A DNA stretch of 64,000 nt from Amaurobius ferox (Eukaryota; Arthropoda; Arachnida; Araneae; Amaurobiidae): positions 113,964,887 to 114,028,886 of the forward strand of contig OX578146.1 in assembly GCA_951213105.1 (NCBI GenBank), given 5' to 3'. Both the position numbers and the translations under genes were made by a program. Below are positions 34,977 to 46,279 of the stretch, piece after piece (position 1 is the stretch's first letter; every line of letters starts with the position of its first letter). The notes under the pieces were generated by a model that had not been told where the DNA came from, searched no databases, and was given only the letters and a program-made list of their open reading frames with translations.

Positions 34977-35400
34977 ATAGCACATAAACAATCCATCTCT
35001 TCCAAAGACACGTTTGCAATGTGCATGGAAACATTGGTCGATTAAAAGTTTTGCAGTTCTTGTCCTTTCGATTGCTCTTTAATAAAACATGAGAGTCACA
35101 CATTCTCATCTCCTGAAGAACTTCCCGGGTAAAACTGGAAAATGGGATTCTGAAACTTTCCCGAAATATCTGCATTTCAGAAACACATTTAAAACACCGA
35201 GGATACTTCTGGTGCGTATTCTATTGTTTCAGAAATTATCGAGTTGTTGACATTTTGCAATGGACCGATCTCCTCATAAAAATGATAGAGAAAATATCTA
35301 GTGATAAGGGATACTTATAAAGCGAATTTGAAGGAAATGTTAAAAAGTTAACAGAATTTATTTTAATTATAAAGTAATCAGTTGAGGACGTGTACATATG
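34977..35400 (+). repeat. dispersed repeat DR6, copy 3
   Basis: Begins within DR6 immediately after the right TTAA of DR4. Contains CTCTTTAATAAAACATGAGA (about 35071), ATCTGCATTTCAGAAACACA and ACCGAGGATACT. Ends at the HR2 copy d boundary. Confidence 0.6.
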
Positions 35401-35416
35401 CAATTTTCTCTCTTTT

Positions 35417-35462
35417 TTAACACTTTACAACAAAGTTGAAAAGTGTTTATGACTTTGTTCAT

Positions 35463-35516
<54 letters not shown>

Positions 35517-36630
35517 CGTTAGCACGATAACTGCCGTAAAAATGACTTTATCAAAATGAAATTTTAGTATGTTGTTCAGACGGTCTGTAGGACCTATGGG
35601 AATATAAATAAATAATATCACCCAATTAGTTTTTTATTGAACCCGGGTTGAAAAAATGAAATACATTGAACCCTATGGGACCTAATTTTTCAAACATTTT
35701 TTAAGTAAATTTAAAATTCACGAATTGCTTCGAAATTTTTAGAAAATATTCACATTATCCCATAGAATATATATAAAAAAATTCAGTAAAATATGTTAAG
35801 TAGTTTTTTAATTAAAAATTATTTAATATAGGGAAAAAAAACAAATTCAATTAAATTCTGACTTTGGGATATCTTCCAGAAAGAAAAGAGAGATATATTA
35901 TATAATAAATATCTCTCCATTTGTTTAAACGTTTTGCATATGGGAGTGGCTTCACATTTTAAAATAAATTTGGTAGATAACAATTTTTCATTTTTTTAAA
36001 TTTTATATAACTCTTCATGATAAATTTATTTGATGGCATTTTTAATGCACTTTCCTACGTCCTAGAGAATTAAAATTTGGTACACAGCTTAAATTTGTTG
36101 AACATTTTATTCGACAAAAATTTGATGGATCTTTAAATATAGATCATACATTTTTTTCGAAATGGCCTGAAAATAATCCCCGTTCACTTCTATAAATCAT
36201 TGTTGTAATATTGTTAAAAATTCTGATGTGGACAGCACATGTCTTTCCCTGCAGACTCATATTCGTTCTTTTTATTTATTTTTTCTATGACGTCATTTGA
36301 ATTAATTTCAGTTGTTTTCGATGAAGTTTTTAAATATAATAAATTATCGTAGTATTATGATAGTTTTAAAAATATTACCGTGGAATGTATCGCTTTTCAG
36401 ATATATTTAAACCAGGCAATTTTTATTTCAATGCCGTCATTTGAATGAAGTTCATGTTTTTCAATGAAGGTTTAATTTTTCAAATATAATAAATTAATGT
36501 AGTATTATGATAAGTTTTAAAATATTACCGAGGAATGTATTGCATTTTCGACTGTTTTAAATAAAATTGCATTGAAGTTGGAAAGTGTTTCATAATCAAT
36601 GTTTTAAGCATGATTGATCTTTCTTGTTTA
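35417..36630 (+). repeat. HR2 copy d, with foreign middle
   Basis: The first 400 bp are typical HR2, from TTAACACTTTACAACAAAGT through the CTGT array to GAATTGCTTCG. From about 35820 to 36275 the sequence is not HR2: it ends with TCTGATGTGGACAGCACATG, TCTTTCCCTGCAGACTC (36224-36265), which is an HR3-type 5' end. HR2 resumes at ATGACGTCATTTGAATTAAT and ends TTCTTGTTTA at 36630. Either an HR3-like element inserted and decayed, or two elements recombined. Confidence 0.75.
35461..35517 (+). repeat. (CTGT)n microsatellite in HR2
   Basis: About 14 uninterrupted CTGT units. The same position holds 3-5 units in HR2 copies b, c and e, so this copy has expanded. Confidence 0.95.
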
Positions 36631-38639
36631 ATGTATTTATTTTATGTGTTTAGATATAATATTCCGATAAAAGTTTTGTTTCTTAAAAATAAATTATTTA
36701 ATAAATAACAATTGTTACTTAAGCATTATACTAAACAAATACGAGTACCCAGCTTTGCCCGGGATTTAAGATGCAAACCTCTAAATACATCCGAACTCAA
36801 GTTGTAAAAAAAACTTTAACAGCACACACGTTTAAAACAAACAAACAAAAAAAAACATGGTGAGGCTTGACAACTTTTGAGAATGTATTTCCTCTTTGCA
36901 TCGTCATGCGAAACCCGTAGTAATAGACACGCCCCTAGTTGTATGTAAAACTCAAGTCGGTGCAGTTAAATACACATCCGTGGGAAAGTACATGTTTGTC
37001 CCTTAATAACCTCATTGTTCTGCGAAAAACTGGATGTTGATTAAAATTAGCGATACATTAATGCCTTATAATAATCAGAAGTAGTGGATGGATGAACCTA
37101 GAAACATATTTTTTGCTTTTAAAGCAATGTGCAATATTCTATTAAGATCCTGTTAAATTATGGAGATCGAATTGTCAGTGGATTTTCACATGTCGGAGTT
37201 TAAAAATCGATTACGTCTTAAAAGCACAAACTGTTTATTGTTTTCAAAAATTACGAAAATCTAAATCTCATTGGAAAAAACATTCTGCGATATTTCTAAT
37301 GGTATTAAAATGATAATAACTATGGTCGCTAAGAAACCTGCTTGCATGAAAATCACTCAAAAGTGCGCTTCAACATAAAATGACTAAAATATTAATTCGA
37401 ATTATAAAAAAAATCATCGCTTCATGTCTCGAGATTTGACCTGAATGATCATGTTCCAAATTTCTTAGCTGTGGGTCGCTTAGATTTTTCGGTACGGGAC
37501 TAACAGCTAACAGACAAGCATATTTTATTAAGCAAGACAATAAACCGTCATATGACGAGGAGCATGGAACTGTGGAATATAGCAAGTTTAACTACTACCA
37601 TTGCAGCCTAATAACTACTACCATTGCAGCATTCATGCCTAAAATTGAATATTTTTTTACACATAAAAAGTGCGAAATCCATCCATGAATACTGTTATCT
37701 GCAATGTGAGTGCAATTCTTGTTCTGAAACTTCCTCTTTTAGACAGGGTCTGTCAGTATGGTGTCTATAAAGTTATGGAAGGATTCCGTTCATCCCCCCA
37801 TCTGCAGCACATATGTTCTAAAATTTTCTGGACACATGCAGGTCACGAATTATATATTCCGTTCGACGCTCATTATTATTATACGATTCCTTAAAATAAT
37901 TACTATACAACGTCCTGCATAAATGTAATTACATTTCACCCCTTAAATAAATCCTTAACAGATCGCAGTTTTGCAGTTTTAAGCGCCCCCCCCCCACACA
38001 CATAATAAAACATTTCTGTTTAACTAATAAGGAAATTCACATTAGTTCAATATTGATGCAAACTATAAATAAAGCGACAAATATTAGCAGTATTTAATTT
38101 TTCAGGTATATTGAATTATCGTCAATATGGCAAGGTTTACCCAAAATTTATAAGTTAGCAATATATCGTCATATTTGTCAACAATTGCAATAGATATATA
38201 AAAGTGAATATATCTATCTAAGTATATAAAATAAATATTTATAAAAATAAATAAAAGAAATCTATTTATTAAGTTATTTTTAATAATATTAAAAGCGATT
38301 GGTATTGCTTGTTACAATTTTTATTTAATGTTAAAGAATTTTATTATAAACTGTATAAAACACCCTGTTTTCATTTTTTTTAATAAAAAAAGTAATTAAA
38401 ATTCTTATTAATATTACAAAAATTGCGATTGTTAGATACATTTTCTATTTAATTTTAAAGAATTCTCGCTATAAACTTTTCAATGTTGTTTCGACATTCT
38501 TTTAACTTCTATCAACAGATATAAAATATAATGTACCCAATTAGCTTCAAAAACAACATTTAGTTGCAAATGTTCTTTAACAAAACTCATAAAAAGTATG
38601 TTTCTCCAACAGTCATGTAACCACCACTTTCTACTTCAA
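36631..38639. other. unassigned AT-rich DNA
   Basis: No gene recognised. GAGTACCCAGCTTTGCCCGGG (about 36742) resembles phrases common in arthropod dispersed repeats. A 74-codon frame at 37670-37894 has no motif. 38030-38500 is very AT-rich. Confidence 0.4.
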
Positions 38640-38940
38640 AAGTAATATCATAAGAATTTGAATATTACATAAACAATTCATCTATTCCAAATGCATATTC
38701 TCAGTGTGCATAGAAACATTTTCCGCTATATGTTTTGCTGCCCTTTTCAATTCGACTGTTCTTTAATAAAACACAAGTGATATTATTTCCCAATGGGACT
38801 CAGACACTTTCTTGAGATATATGCAATTTGAAAATATATTTAAAACGAAAAGCCAGTAAATATATTTAAGTATACATTGATGCATACACGATGTTAAAGT
38901 TGTCATAGACCAAGTAAGTCAATGCCTCAAGAAATATTGG
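38640..38940 (+). repeat. dispersed repeat DR6, copy 4
   Basis: Starts AAGTAATATCATAAGAATTT and contains CTTTAATAAAACACAAGTG (about 38761). The region after it is shorter and more diverged than in the other copies. It ends close to HR1 copy E. Confidence 0.55.
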
Positions 38941-38953
38941 TGTTATCATATAT

Positions 38954-41131
38954 TATTTCCCTTACATACATAGTTTAACGTATAAGGAAAGTATTTTGAC
39001 AGATTAAAATTTGAGTTTTCGATCGGAGAGAACGTTTCAAGCATCCCTAATCACGAATCGAACATTTTTGAGATGACGTCTGTGTGTACGTCAGTGAGTC
39101 TGTCGAGACGATATCTCACGAACGAATCCAGCAATTTGAATGAAATTTGATACAAAAATTACAATCACAATCAAATATTCAGAACCCCCTAAATTTTCAA
39201 GTAAAATTTAAGAAACATAATCAAAAAATCAAAACCTTTAATAAAGTTAATCAAATAGACATTTCTCATGTCATTTTTTCTTAGAAAACGATTTGCATAA
39301 ACTTTAGAATGCTAGCATGAACAATTCTTGAGATATTGCATATTTAACAAATAAATTTATTAAAAAATCCCATAAATTAAAAAAGAATAATTGATGAGAA
39401 ACATGTTCACTTTTCATATGTATTATCACGCGATAAATTTAGTGAAATCATTCTCGTGGATCTAGCTCGTTCCATTCATGAGAAAAAATATTTTGAACAA
39501 TACTTTTGTATTTGAACGTCAAAGTTTATAATATGCTATAAGAATAACTTATTTCTCCATCCATAACGGTTGACGGGATTTTGGCGAAAAATTTGGCTGA
39601 ATGTCGCCAATTTGGCGACTTTCTTACATGTTGCCAAATTAATGAAAATCTCGTCAATTGAATAAAAATGACACTAAATCAATGAAAATGACGACTAATT
39701 GACGAAAATTCAATATTTTGGAAAAATTATAAGTATCAACTATAAGAATACCTTACTTTTTAATACTTTACAACAAAGTTGAAAAGTGTTTATGACTTTA
39801 TTCATTCTGTCTGTCTGTCTGTCGGTCTGTCCGTTACCACGATAACTGCCATGTAAATGACTTAATGAAAATGAAATTTTAGTATGTTGTTCAGACGGTC
39901 TGTAAGACCTATGGGAATATAAATGAATAATATCACCCAATTAGTTTTGGATTGAACCCGGGTTGAAAAAATGAAATACATTGAGCCCTATGGGACCTAA
40001 TTTTTCAAACATTTTATAAGCGGATTTAAAATTCACAAATTGGTTCGAAAATTTTGGGTAATATTCAAACTGTTCCATAATATATATTTTTAAAAAATTC
40101 AACGAAATATATTCTGTAGCTTTTTAAATAAAATTTAAAATAATAATTAACACTCTTATATGAAGTGATCACGTGACCATAATATGAAAAGATCACGTGA
40201 CCCACTTCAAAATGATATATGGCATTCATCTTGTCTCCAAATCGTGATTTTTAAAGTTCTTTTTAATTCATATTGAGTGTTGTATCCGTCCTAAAACCAC
40301 TTTATGTTTGCTTAAATTCTGTGCATCTACATACTGAAACAACGCAATTACAATATATTTGAGTTTAAATGATCATCCAAATTTGTTTATTTCTACAACG
40401 AAGTCTATTTTTCACTTATGTAAAATATAAGCAGCAAAATATGTAGAATTATTTGTATTAGAATTGCTGTATTTCTTTAACACAAAATTATTTAGCTCAT
40501 GGAGTCTGCATAGTTGATATGAATGAAATATTCATCGATTTTGCAAAGAGAAGGACGTTTTTTTTCGATGAAATTTTAAGCATAGAGTTTAATTACTTGT
40601 AGCTCCATGGTCTTAATTTTTAAATAAAATAAATTATTATAGTATTGTGATGAATGAAATGAATGAGAAATTTTTTATAAATGAAATGCTGCTTTTATAG
40701 AGAGAGCGAGCCAGGCGTGTTATTTTTTCTATGACGTCATTTAAATGAATTTCAGTTGTTTTCTATGAAGTTTTCAAATATAATAAATTATCGTAGTATT
40801 ATAATAATTCTAAAATTATTACCGAGGAATGTATCGCATTTTAGAGAATAAACTAGGCAATTTATATTTCAATGTCATTAATTTAATGAAGTTTATTTTT
40901 TTCGATGAAGGTTTAGGTTTTCAAATAAAATAAATTGATGTAGTATTGTGATAAGTTTAAAATAATACCGAGGAATATATTGCATTTTAGCCATGTTTAA
41001 ATAAAATTGCATTGAAGTTGGAAAGTGTTTCATAATCAATGCTTTAAGCATGATTGATCTTTCTTGTTTACTGTAAAAGTAGCAAATTCATTGCATTATA
41101 TAAGGAATGTCATGTGCTGCCGGCATCAGAT
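38954..41131 (-). repeat. HR1 copy E, split by a nested HR2
   Basis: The minus-strand 3' part lies at 38954-39760, with a mutated terminal hairpin (TTTCCCTTACATAC...GTATAAGGAAAG). The 5' part lies at 41071-41131, ending ATCTGATGCCGGCAGCACATG. HR2 copy e occupies the gap. Joining the two parts at the TTTACTGTAAAAGTAG stretch restores the order seen in copy B. The CA microsatellite has almost vanished here (GTGTGTAC, about 39080). Confidence 0.9.
39761..41070 (+). repeat. HR2 copy e, nested in HR1 copy E
   Basis: Complete HR2 from TAATACTTTACAACAAAGTT to GATTGATCTTTCTTGTTTA. The left flank ends CTTACTTT and the right flank starts (TT)TACTGTAAAAG, so at most about three bases (TTT) could be a target duplication. 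HR2 is therefore mobile, and at least this insertion is younger than HR1 copy E. Confidence 0.9.
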
Positions 41132-41140
41132 ATTTTTTAT

Positions 41141-41206
41141 GCAGATGTACTATAGAGAACCGCTTTGGAAAACAATGATATATTTATAGGGAAGCTATCC
41201 TATTTT
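41141..41206 (+). repeat. direct repeat, left of HR5
   Basis: GCAGATGTACTATAGAGAACCGC, then ACAATGATATATTTATAGGGA and AGCTATCCTATTTTT. A variant copy follows HR5 at about 41828-41894. Confidence 0.65.
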
Positions 41207-41798
41207 TACTTTCTCATATATAGTATTGAGAAAATATTGTTTTCACGAAAATTTTCTGTTTCGAGATTTTGATGCCAATATATGTTTTAAGACCTCCTCT
41301 AACACGTTTTGAATATTTTTAGAGTGGCGTCCGTCCAACTGTCTGTCTGCATGTTTGCGGTAGATTTCTTATGCACACGATAACGGCCACATATATTAAT
41401 GAATTTTTAGGAAAATTTACATCCAGCTTTGCTATCAACAAACTGGATAGAATTTTCTTAAATTCGAGGGACAACTTCAATATTTATTCGAAACATGACC
41501 GCATTTTCAAACATGGCCGCATAGAACAACATTTGGTATAATCATGCATAAGACTGTTTACCTATGGTTCAATGATCACGAAACTTTACGGTTTTGATCA
41601 ATGTTGTGAAAAATAGCCGCGACATAGGCTCCATACATGGATATATTATCAAATCGTATCAATCGAAATATTTTTTTCAATATCTTTTAAGTGAATGGTA
41701 ACACGTTATCGTTGTCATCATTTGGACTAACAATACAGATTTTTAAAATTTTTTCTTGTAAAATTTGAAAAGAAAAATTAATTTGGATATGAGAAAGT
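41207..41798 (-). repeat. HR5, hairpin repeat of a further family
   Basis: Read on minus it opens ACTTTCTCATATCC (41798) and ends CAATATTTTCTCAATAC, then TATATATGAGAAAGTA (41207). The terminal word ACTTTCTCATAT is shared as an inverted repeat, and one end is a self-complementary hairpin, as in HR1. A short GTCTGTCTGC word at about 41340 stands where HR1 has its CA tract. The body is unrelated in sequence to HR1 and has no coding frame. Confidence 0.65.
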
Positions 41799-41827
41799 GG
41801 AATTGAGCCATACTGTTCATTTTCATA

Positions 41828-41894
41828 CAGATGTATAAAAACCCGCTATGAAAAATGATGATATATCTTTAGAGAAGCTGACCCTATTTTTTGC
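41828..41894 (+). repeat. direct repeat, right of HR5
   Basis: ACAGATGTATAAAAACCCGC, then TGATGATATATCTTTAGAGA and AGCTGACCCTATTTTTT. It parallels 41141-41206 base for base with about 20-25 percent difference by eye. Confidence 0.65.
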
Positions 41895-43331
41895 GAGTGC
41901 TAGTTTAGTTACGATGAGTCATTTTCAAAATTGTAGAAGGTTGCAAATGTGCCCTAATCTTTTTTGTCTTACAACAAAATCTGCAATATACCTCTAATGA
42001 TTTTAAAAGAAACATTTCATATTAACCTGTACGTAACAGTTTATTTCACACTTATTGCACGCGTGCAAGAATGCATCGTTTTTGAAGATGATGAACATTT
42101 TATATGTTATGTGTAAAGTTAATTTAATTCTGCCACATTGTCTAAATGTTTGATTTGTTTGAAGGCGGAGGTGAGGTAGATTGTATAAACTGGTTTTTAG
42201 TTTCTCTTTCCCATATTTTGCAAGAGGGGCAGGGTACAAAAATGCTTGGTACTAATTTTGCTAATTATAACTACTTAGAACCAATTATGAAACATTGTAA
42301 TTATTTTCCTAATATTTTTAAGAAGACGCGAGATGGTCCTTCAGACCCCTTAAAAAGGGGGGGTTAACCCTTTAAAGTTGTCTCATTGTGTACAGCCATT
42401 GAAGACTCCTATAGATCTGCATAAAAATCTACGGTTTTTCTATTACTTCCCTTTTTCTTCTTAAGAAAAGGCCTGACCCATACCTTTCTTTGACACCATG
42501 TATTAGTTCAGTGGATTTGAATTCATTGTTGTCAAGTCCCCTCATGATCGGATGTGAGGTATAATTCCTCGTGGGAATCAGCGCTTATGAAAAGGTGTCT
42601 GAATAAAATTGGCATAGAAAGTTGCATAAGGATTTCATTCAAACTGCTGTTGATAATAATCTAAAAATAAAATTTCTACGATGGTAACAGAATAAGGAGT
42701 GTTTAAAATAACAATTTTTTAAGGTACAAAAATTCGTATTTATCAGGATAAATAGTACATTTCAGAATAAAAAAAATAATATTGTATTGAAATTATGATG
42801 AATTTACTTTATGTTTAAACGTTCTCTGCGCAAAAAGTGAAATATGTAATATATCAAGAACACCTCGTAATAATTCACAAAATAGTATCAAATGATATTT
42901 TTTGCTGAAAATATTTACAAATAGCCAATTCGCTTGAAGTTGTGTGTATTTTTCATTGTTTTTATTTAGATCAAAAACGTGAACCGTGTATATTTCCATT
43001 CTACAAATTATGTTATTCGCTTTGAAGTAAATTGCGTAGGAAATACTTCTTTTGCTAAGAATTTTAACATTATTATTTTAAAACCATTTATCAATTAAAA
43101 AGAAAAATATTCTAAACATCGGTTCCTCGATCTGTTTACCCCCCAAAATACTTTAGCTGCATATGTACATAGATTGAAATAGTTGCCAAATTTAATTAAA
43201 TTTTCTCAATTTATTCGAGAGATATATATCATCTCTAGGATCACAAACATGGGGGGGAAATGTTGATTCTTATTTAGGGATCATCAGACACTGCAGATCC
43301 ATTTAAACTTCAAAGTATTGGAGAGTCATAT
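41895..43331. other. unassigned DNA with a DR6 3' fragment
   Basis: The stretch 42520-42640 (TGAGGTATAATTCCTCG, GAAAAGGTGTCTGAATAAAATTG) matches the 3' section of DR6. AAAAAGGGGGGGTTAACCC at about 42352 is a small GC cluster. Frames at 42146-42367 (+) and 42793-42999 (-) have no motif. Confidence 0.4.
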
Positions 43332-43906
43332 ACAGGGTGATTAAAAAATGATGAGCCAAACATTACAAGATAGTACTACACATCAGACCAAGCATTTTTC
43401 GTCATAGTTTACCGAGTCGGAAATGAAACGTAAAGGCGCTACAGGGCGATGGATTGGGCGAGGTGGTCCCATAGCTTGGCCTCCACGATCGTTCCATCTG
43501 CCATGTCTTGACTTTTTTTTTGTGGAGATATCTCAAGAGTCTCGTCTATGACACTCCCCTTGAATCTAAAGAGGAACTGGTCGCCAGAATGTCAGCCGCT
43601 GCTGCCGAAGTGCGCGACAAACCTGGTCTGTTCGAGAGAGTTCGCCAATCCCTCCATCGCCGCTGTGACAGATGCATTCAGATGGGCGATCGCTCTTTTG
43701 ACCCATTACTGTAATTATTGTTTAATTATCGTCATTTTGTAACTTCTAAGTCATTCTTGCGTTTTCGCCTCATCCCATCGGTTTCACCATTAAGCTCCCA
43801 TTACTACGTTTACGTTTCATTTCCGACCCGGTAAACTATGACGAAAAATATTTGGTTTGGGCTACCACCTCGTAAAGTTTGGATCGTCATTTTTTAATCC
43901 TCCTGT
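43332..43906 (+). mobile_element. mariner/IS630-type deletion derivative with about 100-bp terminal repeats
   Basis: Left end ACAGGGTGATTAAAAAATGA; right end, read on minus, ACAGGAGGATTAAAAAATGA. The inverted repeats extend inward through TCGTCATAGTTTACCGAGTC (left) and GACCCGGTAAACTATGACGA (right), about 100 bp each. TA precedes the left end. Between the arms only the C-terminal part of a transposase remains, so the 5' two-thirds of the gene has been deleted. Confidence 0.85.
43470..43714 (+). pseudogene. transposase C-terminal fragment
   Basis: Frame 43508-43714 reads MTFFLWRYLKSLVYDTPLES, then EELVARMSAAAAEV, ERVRQSLHRRC and GDRSFDPLL. This is the C-terminal helix region that follows the third catalytic acid in mariner-like enzymes. 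Just upstream WPPRSFHLPCLDFF is in a different frame and stands for the usual SPDL-xx-D-F-FLWG motif. The break is at a run of nine T (43510-43518). The expected first Pro-Asp has become Phe-His, so the motif is also mutated. Confidence 0.8.
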
Positions 43907-44174
43907 TTAGCCCGCGGAGTCGACCTAGTCCGTAAACCTCATACCCCGGAATGTCATCATTTATCTACCGTGATCATAAATTATTGTCCGCCCATATTAT
44001 GAATTTTGACGCCTTCTTGTCACAAGTCTTGTATCATTTTGCCCATTTAGTATTTATTTATTAACAACCTATAAACAGTTTTTAAGACCCTGTATTACAG
44101 TCGCATTTTCGACTCCAATCACAATACTTTCTCTTTACATATACTATATATAAAACGTTATGTATTTCTGCAAT
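43907..44174. other. unassigned DNA with an HR-like terminal scrap
   Basis: CGCATTTTCGACTCCAATCACAATACTTTCTC (44102-44133) parallels the HR1 3' phrase TTTTCGACCCCGTCACAATACTTTCC and may be the remains of one hairpin end. The partner arm is absent. Confidence 0.45.
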
Positions 44175-44560
44175 AACGTTGCAATTCCAGCATCTATTTC
44201 ACTGGCAAAAGTTTTGCGGTACTTGTCACATTTCTCAACCGCTCTTTAATAAAACATGAGTGCCACAAATTTCCGTCTGCAGAAAACATCTCTGAAAAGA
44301 AACTGGAAATGGGGTTGCTGAAATTCTTCCCAGGAATATCTGCATCTCAAAAACATTTAAAATACCGAGTGGTGATAACTACTAAAGGCAACTTCGAGTG
44401 CTTATCTTTCTTCTTAAGCGCATTTGCATTTATTGTTGATAGTTTAGTTTCAGCGACAACTCTTTGGCTGATGTTATTTGAAACCCACTGCAAAAAGAAA
44501 TGTCTATAAAAACGTACGTCTAATTAAAACTGACATAGAATGTTTATAGGTTGTTTAAAA
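44175..44560 (+). repeat. dispersed repeat DR6, copy 5
   Basis: Contains CTCTTTAATAAAACATGAGT (about 44243), AATATCTGCATCTCAAAAAC and ACCGAGTGGTGATAACTACT. A 66-codon frame here (44309-44509) is not kept in other copies. Confidence 0.6.
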
Positions 44561-44562
44561 AA

Positions 44563-45394
44563 TTTGATGTGGGCAGCACATGACTTTCCTTATATAATGC
44601 AATAAATTTACTACTTTTACAGTTAAAAAAAATTACTTTTAAAGTAGTTATTTATATTATTTCTATGATAATGAATTTTCGTCAATGAGTCGTCATTTTC
44701 CATGTCGTCATCATCAATGAGTCGTCATTGATTTAGCGTTATTTTTATCAATTTGGCGAGTTTTTCGTTAATTTAGCAACATTTAGAAAAGTCGCCAAGT
44801 TGGCGACATTCAACTAAATTCGTCGCCAAAATCTCGCCAAGCGTTATGGAAGAAGAAATACGTAATTCTTACAGCAGATAAATGACTATTGGCATTCAAA
44901 TACAAAAGTATTACTCAAAGTATTTTTGTCATGAATGGAGGGAACTAAATCCACGAGAATGATGTCACCAAATTTATCGCATGGTATTACATATGAAAAG
45001 TGAATATGTTTCTCAATAGGAAATATTTTTTTTTATTTATGATAATTTTTAATAATTTTTTTGAAAAATGTGCAGTATCTCGAGAACGGTAAATGTTAGC
45101 GTTCTAAAATTTATGTCAATCGTTTTCTAATGAAAAATTACATAAGGAATGTCTATTTGCGTAACTATATTAGCGGTTTTGATTTTTTGACGATTTTTTC
45201 AAAATTTCACTCGAAATTTTGAAGGGGTTCTAAACACTCGATTGCGTATAAAAACAACAGGCTTCCAGTGTTTACAGATTGTGATTTTTGTGCCAAATTT
45301 CGTTCGAATCGCTCCATTCGTTCGTCAGTTATCGTCTCCACTCTCACACACACATACTTTCACACAAATACACACACACACACACACACACACA

Positions 45395-45430
<36 letters not shown>

Positions 45431-45560
45431 GACATCACTTCAAAAATGTTTGATTCGTGATCAGGGATGCTTGAAACGTGCTCTCCCGTCGAAAACTCGA
45501 ATTTGAATTTTCGACCCCGTCACAATACTTTCCTTATACATTATGTATATAAGGAAAGTA
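44563..45560 (+). repeat. HR1 copy F, full length
   Basis: Starts TTTGATGTGGGCAGCACATG and ends with the hairpin TACATTATGTATATAAGGAAAGTA. A short internal duplication (AATGAGTCGTCATT twice at 44682-44730) extends the region before the heptamer cluster (44750-44845). Carries a long CA tract. Confidence 0.9.
45343..45428 (+). repeat. expanded CA microsatellite in HR1 copy F
   Basis: CACACA runs interrupted by TACTTTCACACAAATAC and CTTTCACA. It gives open frames rich in His-Thr in all three forward frames, which are not genes. Confidence 0.95.
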
Positions 45561-46275
45561 AAAACATGAACATTGCAAATGCTTTTGAACCGTTGGTTGC
45601 AGATACCAATCGATTGCACCCATGCTTGACGTAGGAAATTAAGCTAAACTAGAAGCTTATTTAGTAATTTAAATAGCGTTGAATATCTTTGTGAAGAACA
45701 AAAATAATTAAATTTTTAAATACCCTTTCTAGCGAAAATAATTAAATTGCAAAAGTGTGGCCCGTACTTCATTTAATCAAACTAAAAGAAATGCGTAAAC
45801 AACAAATATAAGACGACATAAATTGACTAATTTCCTGACTAACACCACTTTATTGTGGAATAATACCACTACAGTAATACATAATCACTATTTTTCCAAA
45901 ATCTACTCGCAAACGGTAGATTTAGTTGCGACAATATATAAATATAAAACGATATCAAATGAATTGGCAGATTCGAATCCCGTAAGAATTTCCGTTAGAC
46001 AAATCTCAAAGCATTACCGATTTTTCTCTCTTCTAATTTGTGGACAGGATTACGCAAGATAACTCCCTCAGGATTACTCTTATTTGTAAATTAGAGAATT
46101 AACCTTGTCGCCATACCATATTTATGGTAAGTATATGGAGGAATGAAAATGTACGTATATTGGAGAAGAGGGAATAATAAAAACTAAAATGAGATTTGCA
46201 GGGGTAATAATGAGCGATAGTATTTGCTTTTTTTGCTTAATAAAATGTATCTCTTGGAATGTTATTTTTTTTTGT
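45561..46275. other. unassigned AT-rich DNA
   Basis: No gene or repeat recognised between HR1 copy F and the tandem array. Frame 45823-46062 (79 codons) has no motif. Confidence 0.45.
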
Positions 46276-46279
46276 TCCT

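Noticed and set aside
45242..45506. Overlapping His-Thr-rich frames of 61-72 codons
   Set aside because: They are the three forward translations of the CA tract in HR1 copy F and recur in other HR1 copies only because the DNA is repeated.
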